Assembly: GCA_024235735.1 (NCBI GenBank)
Contig: JACKLU010000025.1
Span: 1 to 16,808 of the forward strand
DNA: 16,808 bases
Origin: Burkholderiales bacterium
Lineage (GTDB): Bacteria; Pseudomonadota; Gammaproteobacteria; Burkholderiales; Nitrosomonadaceae
Direction: 5' to 3'
The notes beneath the pieces were generated by a model. That model was not told the DNA's origin. It ran no database searches and saw only the letters and a list, made by a program, of their open reading frames with translations. Position 1 is the first letter of the stretch. The number at the start of each line of letters is the position of its first letter. Of this stretch, positions 8,645-16,366 are shown piece by piece. The translations under genes were made by a program, and so were the position numbers.

Positions 8645-9445
8645 CTAGCGTCTGCAGCAGGCTACGCCGGGTTTATCGTAGCCGAGATTGATTCCGGCAA
8701 TCATTTTGTCCACTTCTAGTCCGTCTTTTTCAACCGACTGAATACGAACCGGTATCATATGGTAGTCCGGCGCCAGCCATATTTTTCTCCGCATGGAATC
8801 ATCCCGATCATATAATTTCGTTAATACAAGTGTATCCAACCTGCCGACAGGGGTATCCAGTTTCTCATTGCTGATCTTGAATCGCATCAGCTGCGTACTG
8901 CGACCGTCTGTCACATGAATCTTGAACAGCTTGCCGGTTTGCATTTTGTCTTTTACTTCCGTTAGTGGCATAAAAATAAAATGATAGGATAAACTCAATC
9001 GATCCAATGTATCTGCCGCCAAAGACTCTGTTGTTTCCTTACCCTCGTGTCTGAGTGTCAGGATCTTTTTTTCCCAGTCAAATAACGCCAGACTGGGTTC
9101 TTTGTTGGCGCGCTGATCGGAATAATAATCCGGCTGCAAGCCTTTATCGGTTATCAGGCCACGACTGTTACGTATGATGTTACCGGGTTTAATGACTTTG
9201 AAGATGCCGGTGGCCTGTGCATTACTCGAAATATTGAAAGTATGCGCATCAATCTCCTGGCTGATATCCACAATTTCACTCAACTCGCCATTGCCAATAC
9301 CGGTCGTGACCGTGTAATCCACATGAATACGCGTCGGCATTTTACCGGATTTCAGTATTGCGGACCGGCTTGTCGCTTCATCCGCATAAACCGGCATAGC
9401 GAAACTCAAAAGAAAGAAAAACAGGAAGATAGATTTCACTTTCAA
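8645..9445 (-). CDS. DUF3108 family exported protein
   Basis: This protein of about 266 residues has a signal peptide (hydrophobic residues about 5-19, likely cut after the Ala of VYA at 21). The mature part is mainly beta-strand and matches the pattern of the DUF3108 family: an early YTV segment, PDYYSDQR, the SLSYHFIF region, the strand FKIHVTDGR, a late IWLAPDYHMIPVRIQ, and closure with an acidic strand. The fold may resemble lipid-carrying beta barrels of the cell envelope, but function is unknown. The start is TTG at 9445, which overlaps the purN stop (TTGA) and is served by AGGA 8 bases upstream inside purN. A GTG six bases later is a less well placed alternative. The overlap implies translational coupling with purN. 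The C terminus ends in an unusual CCRR. Confidence 0.8.
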   Translation of the reverse strand: MKVKSIFLFFFLLSFAMPVYADEATSRSAILKSGKMPTRIHVDYTVTTGIGNGELSEIVDISQEIDAHTFNISSNAQATGIFKVIKPGNIIRNSRGLITDKGLQPDYYSDQRANKEPSLALFDWEKKILTLRHEGKETTESLAADTLDRLSLSYHFIFMPLTEVKDKMQTGKLFKIHVTDGRSTQLMRFKISNEKLDTPVGRLDTLVLTKLYDRDDSMRRKIWLAPDYHMIPVRIQSVEKDGLEVDKMIAGINLGYDKPGVACCRR

Positions 9446-10080
9446 TCTTGTAATCCTGGCGAATAAATAACCGAATCGTGAACCACTGCACGGGACACAG
9501 TAACCATCTGCCCGGAAAGTTTGAGTCGTTCCTGAAAAAACCAGCGCACAGCCTGTGGATAGATACGATGCTCCGCTTGCAGCACCCTGCTGGCCAGTAT
9601 CTGAGGTGTATCATCAGGCATAACGGGTACAGCCGCCTGAATCACGATAGGCCCATGATCAACCGCTGCTGTTACAAAATGCACTGTACAGCCATGAATT
9701 TTAACACCATCCTGCAGTGCGCGCCGGTGCGTCTGCAAACCAGGATAGGCCGGCAACAACGATGGATGAATATTGAGCAGCCGGCCTTGATAACGCAGCA
9801 CAAAACCGTCGGTAAGAATACGCATAAAGCCGGCGAGCGCGATCAGATCCGGTTGATGACGATCGATTTCGTCGGCCAGCGCGGCGTCAAACGCTTCCCT
9901 ACTCTGGAAATTACGGTGATCAATACATGCAACAAGAGCACCTAAAGATGCGGCTATTTTCAATCCTTCAGCATCAGGATCGTTGCTGATCACCACAACA
10001 CGATTAATCGGCAGGCCGGCTTCCAGTAATGCCTGCATGTTACTGCCACGACCGGATATCAAAATAACGAGCGTTTCCAT
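9442..10080 (-). CDS. purN: PurN, phosphoribosylglycinamide formyltransferase
   Basis: PurN transfers a formyl group from 10-formyltetrahydrofolate to glycinamide ribonucleotide, the third step of purine synthesis, in the cytosol. The N-terminal phosphate loop is ISGRGSNMQALLEA (residues 8-21). The catalytic triad is visible as Asn103 and His105 in LLNIHPSLLPAYPG and Asp141 in VDHGPI. At 212 residues the length fits the family. The ATG at 10080 lies 34 bases after the purM stop, so purM and purN form the usual pair. No strong ribosome-binding site precedes it. Its 3' end overlaps the start of the DUF3108 gene by 4 bases. Confidence 0.96.
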   Translation of the reverse strand: METLVILISGRGSNMQALLEAGLPINRVVVISNDPDAEGLKIAASLGALVACIDHRNFQSREAFDAALADEIDRHQPDLIALAGFMRILTDGFVLRYQGRLLNIHPSLLPAYPGLQTHRRALQDGVKIHGCTVHFVTAAVDHGPIVIQAAVPVMPDDTPQILASRVLQAEHRIYPQAVRWFFQERLKLSGQMVTVSRAVVHDSVIYSPGLQD

Positions 10081-10114
10081 CCAATACTGTTACCAGAATC
10101 GCTTATAAATAGGT

Positions 10115-11185
10115 TTATTTTATAGCGATTGCGGATTGATCGGCTGCACGCTCGGTTATTTTTCCAATACGCCAGACCGTTTCGCCCGATGCATGCAAAT
10201 GCTGCATGGCGGCATCCGCCTGATCAGCAGATATAACGATGGCCATACCGATGCCGCAGTTAAAAACGCGCAACATTTCGGCGTCGCTCACATTGCCCAG
10301 CTGTTGCAGCCAACTGAAAAGCGGCGGCATGATCCAAGCGTCTTTATGCAACACGGCACGGGTATACGCGGGCAAAATACGCGGCAGATTTTCAATCAAC
10401 CCACCACCGGTAATATGCGCCATACCCTTGACCGGAAGCTGTTTCAACAAGTCCAGCAAAGGTTTGACGTAGATCCGCGTCGGCGCCATCAAGGCATCGC
10501 TCAGCGGTTTACCATGAAAATCCTGATCCAGATCGACAGAATGACTACCGATGATGCTTCGAATCAGCGAATAACCGTTGGAATGCGCGCCGCTTGACGC
10601 CAAGCCGATAATGGCATCACCCGGCGCAATCTTCGCGCCATCAATAATCTGCGTTTTCTCGACGACACCAACCGCAAATCCGGCCAAATCATATTCACCG
10701 AACGGATACATACCCGGCATTTCCGCGGTTTCACCGCCAATCAGTGCGCAGCCCGCCTGTTCACAACCGGCGGCTATGCCGCTGACAACCACCGTTGCAA
10801 CATCGACATCGAGCTTGCCGCAGGCAAAGTAGTCGAGAAAAAACAATGGCTCCGCACCAAGCACCAGAATATCGTTAACGCTCATGGCAACCAGATCAAC
10901 GCCGATACTTTCATGCCTGTTTAACTGGAACGCAAGCTTCAGTTTGGTACCCACCCCATCCGTCCCGGAAACCAGCACCGGATTACGGTAGTTTTTAGAA
11001 ATTTCAAACAACGCACCGAATCCGCCGATACCAGTCAGCACTTCCGGCCGCAATGTTCGTCTAGCAAAAGGTTTGATATTTTGAACAAAGCGATCGCCGG
11101 CATCAATATCAACACCGGCTTCACGATAAGAAAGCGATGTTATGGAATCTGTCGTATGCGTACGGTCTGGATAATGATCATTCAC
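10115..11185 (-). CDS. purM: PurM, phosphoribosylformylglycinamidine cyclo-ligase
   Basis: PurM (AIR synthetase) closes formylglycinamidine ribonucleotide to aminoimidazole ribonucleotide using ATP, the fifth step of purine synthesis. The conserved core begins at SLSYREAGVDIDAG (residues 17-30). It continues with GTDGVGTKLKLAF (74-86), the SVNDIL segment (102-107), GGETAEMPGMY (150-160), and GLASSGAHSNGYSL followed by HITGGG. Its 356 residues are close to the usual 345-350. The start is a GTG at 11185 with no visible Shine-Dalgarno sequence. The first 16 residues are not conserved in the family, so the true start could differ. It is the first gene of the purM-purN-DUF3108-methyltransferase run, 77 bases after the beta-propeller gene on the same strand. 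Confidence 0.95.
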   Translation of the reverse strand: MNDHYPDRTHTTDSITSLSYREAGVDIDAGDRFVQNIKPFARRTLRPEVLTGIGGFGALFEISKNYRNPVLVSGTDGVGTKLKLAFQLNRHESIGVDLVAMSVNDILVLGAEPLFFLDYFACGKLDVDVATVVVSGIAAGCEQAGCALIGGETAEMPGMYPFGEYDLAGFAVGVVEKTQIIDGAKIAPGDAIIGLASSGAHSNGYSLIRSIIGSHSVDLDQDFHGKPLSDALMAPTRIYVKPLLDLLKQLPVKGMAHITGGGLIENLPRILPAYTRAVLHKDAWIMPPLFSWLQQLGNVSDAEMLRVFNCGIGMAIVISADQADAAMQHLHASGETVWRIGKITERAADQSAIAIK

Positions 11186-11262
11186 GGTATTTGAAGATGC
11201 TGCGAAAAGAATGGTACCTCTTGTTGCCTATTTTACAGCAAACCGGACACAATATGATCTTC

Positions 11263-12486
11263 TCATGCCGGTTTATAGATCCGGATTCTCTGATTGTCGA
11301 TTAAACAGGCAAGTTCCGTGGCACGAGGCGACCATCTGAAAACCGTTTCAGGACTCTTCTCTGCTGTCTCTTTCTGATGATTGATGGTGATGTCAAAAAC
11401 TATTTCCTGTGAACGGATATCGAAAACCGTCAACTCGAATTTGACCGGATCGAACAGTACCGCGAATCTGCACGCCAGATAATTTCCCGTACTGTCCCAA
11501 GCCATATCGACCAATGGAAAGCCCCGTCCATTGAGTGTATAAACAGTTTCCAGAGTACCTGCGCCACGAATTTCCACATCGCCATTGCCCGCGTACGTCA
11601 AAGCAAAATACTGACCGTTAGGACTATAGACAGCATTGGCGCATACCGGGTCAGGATTTCCACCTGCAAAAGGCAATGCTACAGACCGGACTGTCTTTAG
11701 ATCCGGCAGCGAAAGCAAAGTCAATTTATTCTGTCCCAGAACAACTAGCTCAGGTTTGTAGGGATGCCGGCTGAAATCGAGAATACTCTCCATTTCAAGT
11801 CGATTGATCACACTGCTGCTTTTCAGACTGACCAACCATAACTTCGCAGACTCTCCAAGTTTTGCAGCGGATTTTCTTGCTTCGCAGGCGGCCACATAAG
11901 AAAAATCACTATCCAGTCTGTGTTCTAAAAGCTTGATCCTGTTTATCCCGGAATTCAAAGGAATGGGCTGCGTAACATACCCGGTTATGGCATTGCCGGA
12001 ACGCGACAGGATATACAAAACATGATCGGCCTTAAAAACAATTGTGCCATCAGCTGTAACCGACAAAGAATGCACATCAATCGTGCAACCCTCCTTTGTC
12101 TCAAAAATTTTTTGTACTGCTGTACTTGTGTGCACGGAGGCTGAAAATATTATTCGGTCATTGCCAAAAATGATGCCGCCATCAACAACACCAGTACAAT
12201 ACCTGACAAAGCAGACTTTCCGGCTAGCATCATGATGATTGCTTTGAACATGTTTCAAAAAACGGCCGATGCTTGACCATGCATTAAATGCGGATTCGTA
12301 ACCGCATGGAACGTAAACGATCTCGCCGTCCCAATCGAAAGCGCCATGCAATCTTTCATCCGGTAATGCATTGTCATGGCCGACAAAAAAATCCCGGAAG
12401 AATCCGTCGGCGCACTTGCCCAGCCCGGAACGGACACCCCTATACCGGGCAACATCAAAATCAGCTATTTGTTTAAAATTCGCCAT
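11263..12486 (-). CDS. Beta-propeller (WD40-like) protein of unknown function
   Basis: I do not recognise this 407-residue protein as a named gene. The second half carries WD40/YVTN-like blade signatures: AKLWLVSLKS (214-223), KLTLLSLPDLKTVRSVALP (254-272), NAVYSPNGQYFALTY (284-298) with DVEIRGAGTLETVYTL, MAWDSTGNYLACRF (328-341) with LTVFDIRSQEIVFDI, and FRWSPRATELACL (383-395) ending IRIYKP. This strand, turn and SPNG/DSTG pattern points to a propeller with weakly conserved blades. The first 110 residues look different and may be another domain. There is no signal peptide or membrane helix, so it is probably cytosolic. Start: ATG at 12486 with a purine-rich GAGAGAG just upstream. It is divergent from the HD-GYP gene and 77 bases ahead of purM, with no obvious pathway link to either. 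A scaffold or protein-binding role is inference only. Confidence 0.7.
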   Translation of the reverse strand: MANFKQIADFDVARYRGVRSGLGKCADGFFRDFFVGHDNALPDERLHGAFDWDGEIVYVPCGYESAFNAWSSIGRFLKHVQSNHHDASRKVCFVRYCTGVVDGGIIFGNDRIIFSASVHTSTAVQKIFETKEGCTIDVHSLSVTADGTIVFKADHVLYILSRSGNAITGYVTQPIPLNSGINRIKLLEHRLDSDFSYVAACEARKSAAKLGESAKLWLVSLKSSSVINRLEMESILDFSRHPYKPELVVLGQNKLTLLSLPDLKTVRSVALPFAGGNPDPVCANAVYSPNGQYFALTYAGNGDVEIRGAGTLETVYTLNGRGFPLVDMAWDSTGNYLACRFAVLFDPVKFELTVFDIRSQEIVFDITINHQKETAEKSPETVFRWSPRATELACLIDNQRIRIYKPA

Positions 12487-12923
12487 TTCATTGCTCTCTC
12501 TTTTCCACCTGCGTTAAGATTTCGATTGCTCCCATAAACCGCTGATCAGCTCTTTCTCTACCGAGATTGCATTATTCCTTGTCTACAGCTCGAACTCAAG
12601 CGCGACCAGAAAACGGCAGACAAGCAATAGCTCTAATACAAGGTCCAGACTACGATTTCTTACACGCAGCGCACAGCATACACCCCGATCCCCAGAAATG
12701 GCATGCAAACCGATGATTATTCGAGCAATCGTATATCAGTATTAGCGGTACAATGGCAGTCAAGCAGCTTGTGGTCTTTACTCCCTTGGACTCCAACCTG
12801 CTCATTTCTCCCCTAAAATCAGGCACCTTTGTTTTCAAGGGTGCTCTTTTTTCTGTATTGAGAAAGCTAATCTGGACAGGACTGTTCAAACCACCGCCTT
12901 TCCAAATACAAGCGATTATTCCG
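12487..12923. other. Divergent leader between propeller gene and HD-GYP gene
   Basis: This region of 437 bases has no gene I can support. It must hold the promoter of the minus-strand propeller gene and the promoter and leader of the HD-GYP gene. The HD-GYP frame stays open back to an ATG at 12753, but that extension has no ribosome site and no recognisable domain, and it runs through an intrinsic terminator, so it is treated here as leader. A 7-bp inverted pair CTTGTCT / AGACAAG lies about 100 bases downstream of the propeller start. No known riboswitch consensus was recognised by eye. Confidence 0.5.
12822..12852 (+). terminator. Intrinsic terminator in the HD-GYP leader
   Basis: GCACCTTT (12823-12830) pairs with AAGGGTGC (12837-12844), giving 8 pairs with one G-U around a 6-base loop GTTTTC. 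The run TCTTTTTT (12845-12852) follows at once. This is a convincing intrinsic terminator on the plus strand, yet no plus-strand gene lies between 12487 and it. It would therefore end a leader transcript or a small RNA about 70 bases before the HD-GYP start. The segment CCCTTGGA (12783-12790) can pair with TTCAAGGG (12834-12841) and would block the terminator's 3' arm, so an attenuator switch is possible. Confidence 0.65.
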
Positions 12924-14054
12924 ATGATGTTTAATCATAGAGATGCACTGGAAGATTTAAACAGCCATTTGCCGTTGAAAGACAAGCTTGTCAGCGCGCA
13001 TCGGGTTATTCAACAGAATCTTGATTTTGTAGCACGCATTGCCGTGACGTTATTCGATTCACAAACCCATGTTCTAAGAACTTATATCGACAGCAGCGGT
13101 GAAGACAATCCATTGAATAACTACCAAATACCGCTGAATCAGGCGAGGTCGCTAAAGGAAATACTGGAAAAAAAGCGCCCCCGCGTTGTCAATAACCTGA
13201 TTACTTTTGAGCAAGGCAACCAGGAACATACCAAGCGCATCGGTCGCCAAGGCTATGCCGCCAGTTATACCATGCCGATGTTTCACGGGGGCGAATTTAT
13301 CGGGTTTCTTTTCTTCAATTCGTACCAAACCAATGTGTTTACCGAAAAAGCGCTCAGAGAACTTGATGTTTTTGGCCATCTGATCGCGCTGATGGTCATC
13401 AGTGAATTGTCCACCATTCATGTGATGAACGCCGCATTGAAAACTACCGGAAAGATCACCCATCTGCGTGACCCCGAAACAGGCAGCCATTTGGATCGCA
13501 TGTCGCGATACAGCCGGTTGATAGCGCAATCGCTGGCCAGACAATATCAGCTTAACGATGAGTATATCGAATATGTTTTTATGTTTTCGCCGCTGCATGA
13601 CATCGGTAAGATCGCCATTCCGGACAGTATTCTGTTAAAACCGGGGCCACTGAGTGCGTCAGAACGAAAAATCATGAACACGCATGCGCGCAGAGGCCGG
13701 GAAATGATCGATGAAATCGTCGCAAACTTCAGCCTGGACGGTATTGCGCATATCGATATCCTGAGAAACATTGCCGAATTCCACCACGAAGCAGTCAACG
13801 GCAGTGGCTATCCGTGCGGCAAAATCAATCACGATATTCCGCTTGAAGCACGCATTGTGGCAGTCGCCGATATCTTCGACGCGCTGACTTCACGCCGACC
13901 ATACAAGGAAGCCTGGAGCAACGATCGGGCCTTCGACACACTCAGACAATTAGCCGGAGAAAAACTCGATGTCGACTGCGTCAACGCACTCATCGAACAT
14001 CGCGCCGAGATCGAACGAATACAATGTCAGTTCAATGAAGATGTTTACGGATAA
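12924..14054 (+). CDS. GAF and HD-GYP protein, predicted cyclic-di-GMP phosphodiesterase
   Basis: This 376-residue signalling protein is predicted to hydrolyse the second messenger cyclic di-GMP. An N-terminal GAF-like sensor spans residues about 20-165, and the HD-GYP domain follows from about 175 to the end. The metal-binding and catalytic residues look complete: HLDRMSRYS, then HD in PLHDIGKIAIPD (His225, Asp226), then HH in FHHEAVNGSGYP (His287, His288) with the GYP signature at 295-297, then VADIFDALTSRRPYK. No membrane helix or receiver domain is present, so it is probably cytosolic and controlled by a ligand of the GAF part. The start is uncertain: ATG at 12924 or 12927 (MMFNHRD) fits the domain edge, though neither has a Shine-Dalgarno sequence. 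An in-frame ATG at 12753 would add 57 residues translated from a terminator-bearing leader. No clear terminator follows the gene. Confidence 0.88.
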   Translation: MMFNHRDALEDLNSHLPLKDKLVSAHRVIQQNLDFVARIAVTLFDSQTHVLRTYIDSSGEDNPLNNYQIPLNQARSLKEILEKKRPRVVNNLITFEQGNQEHTKRIGRQGYAASYTMPMFHGGEFIGFLFFNSYQTNVFTEKALRELDVFGHLIALMVISELSTIHVMNAALKTTGKITHLRDPETGSHLDRMSRYSRLIAQSLARQYQLNDEYIEYVFMFSPLHDIGKIAIPDSILLKPGPLSASERKIMNTHARRGREMIDEIVANFSLDGIAHIDILRNIAEFHHEAVNGSGYPCGKINHDIPLEARIVAVADIFDALTSRRPYKEAWSNDRAFDTLRQLAGEKLDVDCVNALIEHRAEIERIQCQFNEDVYG

Positions 14055-14128
14055 AATGAATAATGTCGAAGAATATTTACCTCTAAAATTGCTTTCTTAT
14101 TTATGAAAAACCCTGAACTCATAATAAT

Positions 14129-14480
14129 TTAACCGACCATTACATGGCTGTTGACCGAAAATTTCGGTTGAATAACGCCGACCCTTTGCTCCATGACCAT
14201 TACAGTCATTTCAACGCTACTACGGACAGTTCCGCCCCTTGATGGCACTTCGGCACTGTCGACCTTATATAATTGCATTTGTGTCTTTCCCTTAGCATTG
14301 CCATCGAAGATTCCCGCAGCTCAACGTAAAAGCCTGAATCAGACTCGCACCGCCTCTATGCTGGGCACCATGCAGTCTATCAGCAGGCACTGCCTGCTGA
14401 TACCGAAGCAACATCGCTCTCCGATTTTGATGTCATCTAAGCGTTTTAGACACTTGAACGAGGATTTGCTGCGGCACACT
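14129..14480 (-). mobile_element. Possible relic of a group II intron (5' RNA part)
   Basis: Read on the minus strand, this segment has the look of the RNA domains that precede the maturase gene in bacterial group II introns: an AAGGGAAAG element, a run through GACAGTGCCGAAGTGCC, then AAGGGGCGGAACTGTCCG and TAGTAG, leading into an open frame. The comparison is from memory and the match is not exact. It includes a stable hairpin (14378-14402). The frame from 14278 to 14129 gives 49 residues starting MQLYKVDSAEVPSRGG, then stops. No reverse transcriptase follows, so if this is an intron it has lost its protein-coding part and probably its 3' domains V and VI, which I could not find. The 5' boundary is unknown. 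GTGTG-type starts exist near 14480 and near 14655, and the element may extend to about 14750. An unrelated structured RNA is the main alternative. Confidence 0.35.
14378..14402. repeat. 25-base perfect palindrome
   Basis: TATCAGCAGGCA (14378-14389) and its exact complement TGCCTGCTGATA (14391-14402) flank a single C. In RNA this folds into an 11-bp stem with a 3-base loop. No T-run follows on either strand, so it is not an intrinsic terminator. It fits a helix of a structured RNA or a protein-binding site. Confidence 0.75.
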
Positions 14481-15200
14481 GATATCGCTCGCTCACGCTT
14501 TTTCAGGCGCTACTTGCAAATTCCTACTCAAAACATCAGGGGCAATTGGCGAATAGATGCCCGGAGTCGGTTGTCACCTTAAGCTACCGTTTTTACTTGC
14601 AACACAAACCCAGTTTCTGTCGTAATGTTCGGACTGATACGGTATCGTTTGCACACCCTGATCTGCCAAATCATTACGCGGGCGTTTTGCACTATAAATC
14701 TCTCGTGCTCACTGGTGAATCCCTGGTTACATCCTGTACGGGGTAATTTCTCCATCTTTCGTCCTCAATTTCATTGATTAATTTTATGAAACTGCGGATT
14801 CCATGAAGACCAGAACACTTCAGATCACACCAAAAAAATCATTTTTCCGGCAATTCAAGAAGCTTCCAGAAACTGGGTAATGCCGATAAAAAACTGGAAA
14901 GCTGCTTTGAACCGGTTGACATGGTCAATGCCGCTTGGCTATGCACGTGTCGACTTTAGCCCTCTCGAACTACCATCGCCTAACATTCGCTGAACGGGGT
15001 TTATTGTAAATCAGCCAGATCCCTTAATCCTAAATACCATCGTGTGATTCACCATTCGAATTAATTGTTTAACCGAAGAATAGGAATGGGGCGATGAACA
15101 AGGAAGAACTGGAAAATTCTGCCCGGAACCTGCGAAAGGTATAAAAACAGAGAAAAAATCGTCTGTACATCGAGTGCACGCGCCGGCAACCCGGGTTTAC

Positions 15201-15923
15201 TCAACTACTGCCGCGCACCAGATTGACCATATCCGTCAGTCTTGCCACATCCAGAATGTGCAGATCATGCCCTTTCCGCAAAATCAGGTTGTTGCGGGCC
15301 AGATTGCTGAGTTCTCGCGTTACGGCCTCGCGGTGCGTGCTGACCAGATTGGCGATATCAAAGTGTGTCGGAGAAGGAGAGACAACCGCAACATTGGGGC
15401 CCGTCATATGGTTTTTCGCCAGACGCAACAGTTCAGCCTGTATGCGGTTGCTGACAGCGAGTGTGCTGAAATCGTAAACGCGCTCTGTTAATCGGCGCAC
15501 TTCACTCGCAAGCCGTTTGAGTATGGCCTCGGCCACCTGACGGCTGGCATAGATAACATTTTTGAAATCAATAGCTGTCAGGGAGGCCAGCAGTACGCTG
15601 TTTCTGGCGATGACTGTCGCCGAGCGGGACTTTCCGTCGATTGCGGTTAATTCGCCAAACATTTCTCCGGTTGTCAGATCGCACAGAATGACTTCATGCC
15701 CGGATAACGCATGATAAGTGACTCTTATGTCGCCCTGAGCAATAAAAAAGACACTGTTCGATTTATCCTGAAAATGTACAATTTCTTCGTTTTCTTCATA
15801 ACGATACCAGCTGCACTGCCTGGCGATCTCTTCCAGATCAGAAGCGGACAGGTCGTGAAATTCCTTTATGGCCGAAAGCATCGCACATGCCCGGTCAATT
15901 GGAATTTGGCGCAGTGTAGGCAT
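15201..15923 (-). CDS. Crp/Fnr-family transcription regulator
   Basis: This 240-residue DNA-binding regulator combines an N-terminal cyclic-nucleotide-binding fold (residues about 20-130) with a C-terminal winged helix-turn-helix. The effector pocket motif GEMFGELTAIDGKSRSA (86-102) keeps the Gly-Glu-Leu and Arg100-Ser101 pair that contacts the phosphate of cAMP in Crp, so a cyclic nucleotide ligand is plausible. The N-terminal cysteine cluster that binds the iron-sulfur centre in Fnr is absent. The helix-turn-helix is at about 186-212 (FDIANLVSTHREAVTRELSN), with TRE in the recognition helix. Start: ATG at 15923, preceded 8 bases upstream by GGGGAG. An overlapping ATG four bases earlier is out of frame. 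Target genes are not apparent and no clear Crp or Fnr site was found in its own upstream region. Confidence 0.9.
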   Translation of the reverse strand: MPTLRQIPIDRACAMLSAIKEFHDLSASDLEEIARQCSWYRYEENEEIVHFQDKSNSVFFIAQGDIRVTYHALSGHEVILCDLTTGEMFGELTAIDGKSRSATVIARNSVLLASLTAIDFKNVIYASRQVAEAILKRLASEVRRLTERVYDFSTLAVSNRIQAELLRLAKNHMTGPNVAVVSPSPTHFDIANLVSTHREAVTRELSNLARNNLILRKGHDLHILDVARLTDMVNLVRGSS

Positions 15924-16201
15924 CCATTGCTCTCCCCAGATTATTATTCATGTATTGGCCAGATCCTTAAACCTGGATTCCCAGTTTAGGTTAAATACTA
16001 GCATAGGATTGATTTTCCTGAAATAAGTGAATCTGACGACCCGACAGGACAGCGCAGGAAACGACAGTTTCCTTCCCAGAAAGAATTACTTGCACACCCA
16101 AAAAGGGAATTGTGGGATAAATCACTGACTTTCTTCGCTTTTACAGATACGCTAATTGATGTCTAATAGATTTGCCCAGTTTAATCAAGGAGGTGTTTAA
16201 A
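15924..16201. other. Divergent regulatory region between regulator and acidic small protein
   Basis: No gene is visible in these 278 bases. The region contains the promoters of both flanking genes, a perfect 7-bp hairpin (AGGAAAC 16056-16062, loop GACA, GTTTCCT 16067-16073) and a block GCCAGATCCTTAA (15958-15970). That block resembles GCCAGATCCCTTAA at 15014-15027 on the other side of the regulator gene. After each block a TAAATAC motif also recurs. Confidence 0.5.
16140..16169 (+). promoter_or_regulatory. Possible sigma-70 promoter of the acidic small protein gene
   Basis: TTTACA (16140-16145) is followed after 18 bases by TAATAG (16164-16169), or after 16 bases by TCTAAT (16162-16167). This would give a short leader of about 30 bases before the start codon at 16202. 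It is a consensus-like match by eye only. Confidence 0.3.
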
Positions 16202-16366
16202 ATGAAAATTGAATTTTCTTTTGACAAGTTTGATGACGATTGTGTTGTTGAAGATCTTTTCGAGGATAGTCGTGTGGCGAGAATTATCGACGAAATGGAA
16301 TGTGCCGATGATGACAGCTATTTTGACGACAAGGATATTCGACGGGAAATAATCGGAAATTACTGA
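16202..16366 (+). CDS. Small very acidic protein of unknown function
   Basis: This 54-residue protein is not one I recognise. The start at 16202 is well supported by a near-perfect ribosome site AAGGAGGT (16187-16194) 7 bases upstream. An in-frame ATG at 16172 lies before that site and is unlikely. The protein has 13 Asp and 6 Glu against 7 Lys or Arg, with acidic clusters FDKFDDD (7-13), ADDDS and FDDKD. Two cysteines (14 and 34) are present. No signal peptide or membrane segment is visible. Size and charge resemble DNA-mimic, anti-regulator or chaperone-like small proteins, but that is only a hint. It is divergent from a Crp/Fnr regulator, which may control it. A stable hairpin lies about 95 bases downstream. 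Confidence 0.65.
   Translation: MKIEFSFDKFDDDCVVEDLFEDSRVARIIDEMECADDDSYFDDKDIRREIIGNY

Larger units (their letters stand above)
14055..15200. other. Long stretch without a convincing protein gene
   Basis: The stretch covers 1146 bases between the HD-GYP gene and the Crp-family gene. Plus-strand open frames at 14193-14582 and 14546-14746 have basic, low-information translations without good ribosome sites and are best read as chance frames. Positions 14129-14750 look like structured RNA on the minus strand (separate entry). Positions 14750-15000 hold nothing recognisable except an imperfect inverted repeat, AGCTTCCAG (14861-14869) with CTGGAAAGCT (14894-14903). At 15094 a 16-codon frame (MNKEELENSARNLRKV) with AGGA 8 bases upstream ends at 15144. 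It could be a tiny peptide or the broken start of a lost gene. Confidence 0.5.

Noticed and set aside
12487..12822. Cyclic-di-GMP (GEMM-I) riboswitch ahead of the HD-GYP gene
   Set aside because: The conserved core with GGGACGCAAAGC and its partner elements is not present; only scattered GCAAACC-like bases occur.
12650..12889. Minus-strand 79-codon frame opposite the HD-GYP leader
   Set aside because: No supporting start site was found and it spans the terminator. The plus-strand frame over the same bases is equally open, so neither is convincing.
14193..14746. Two overlapping plus-strand open frames (129 and 66 codons)
   Set aside because: The translations are basic and low-information, ribosome sites are poor, and the minus strand looks like structured RNA.
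15040..15054. Possible Crp site TGTGATTCAC downstream of the regulator gene
   Set aside because: The half-sites lack the 6-base spacing of a Crp box and there is no gene start next to it.
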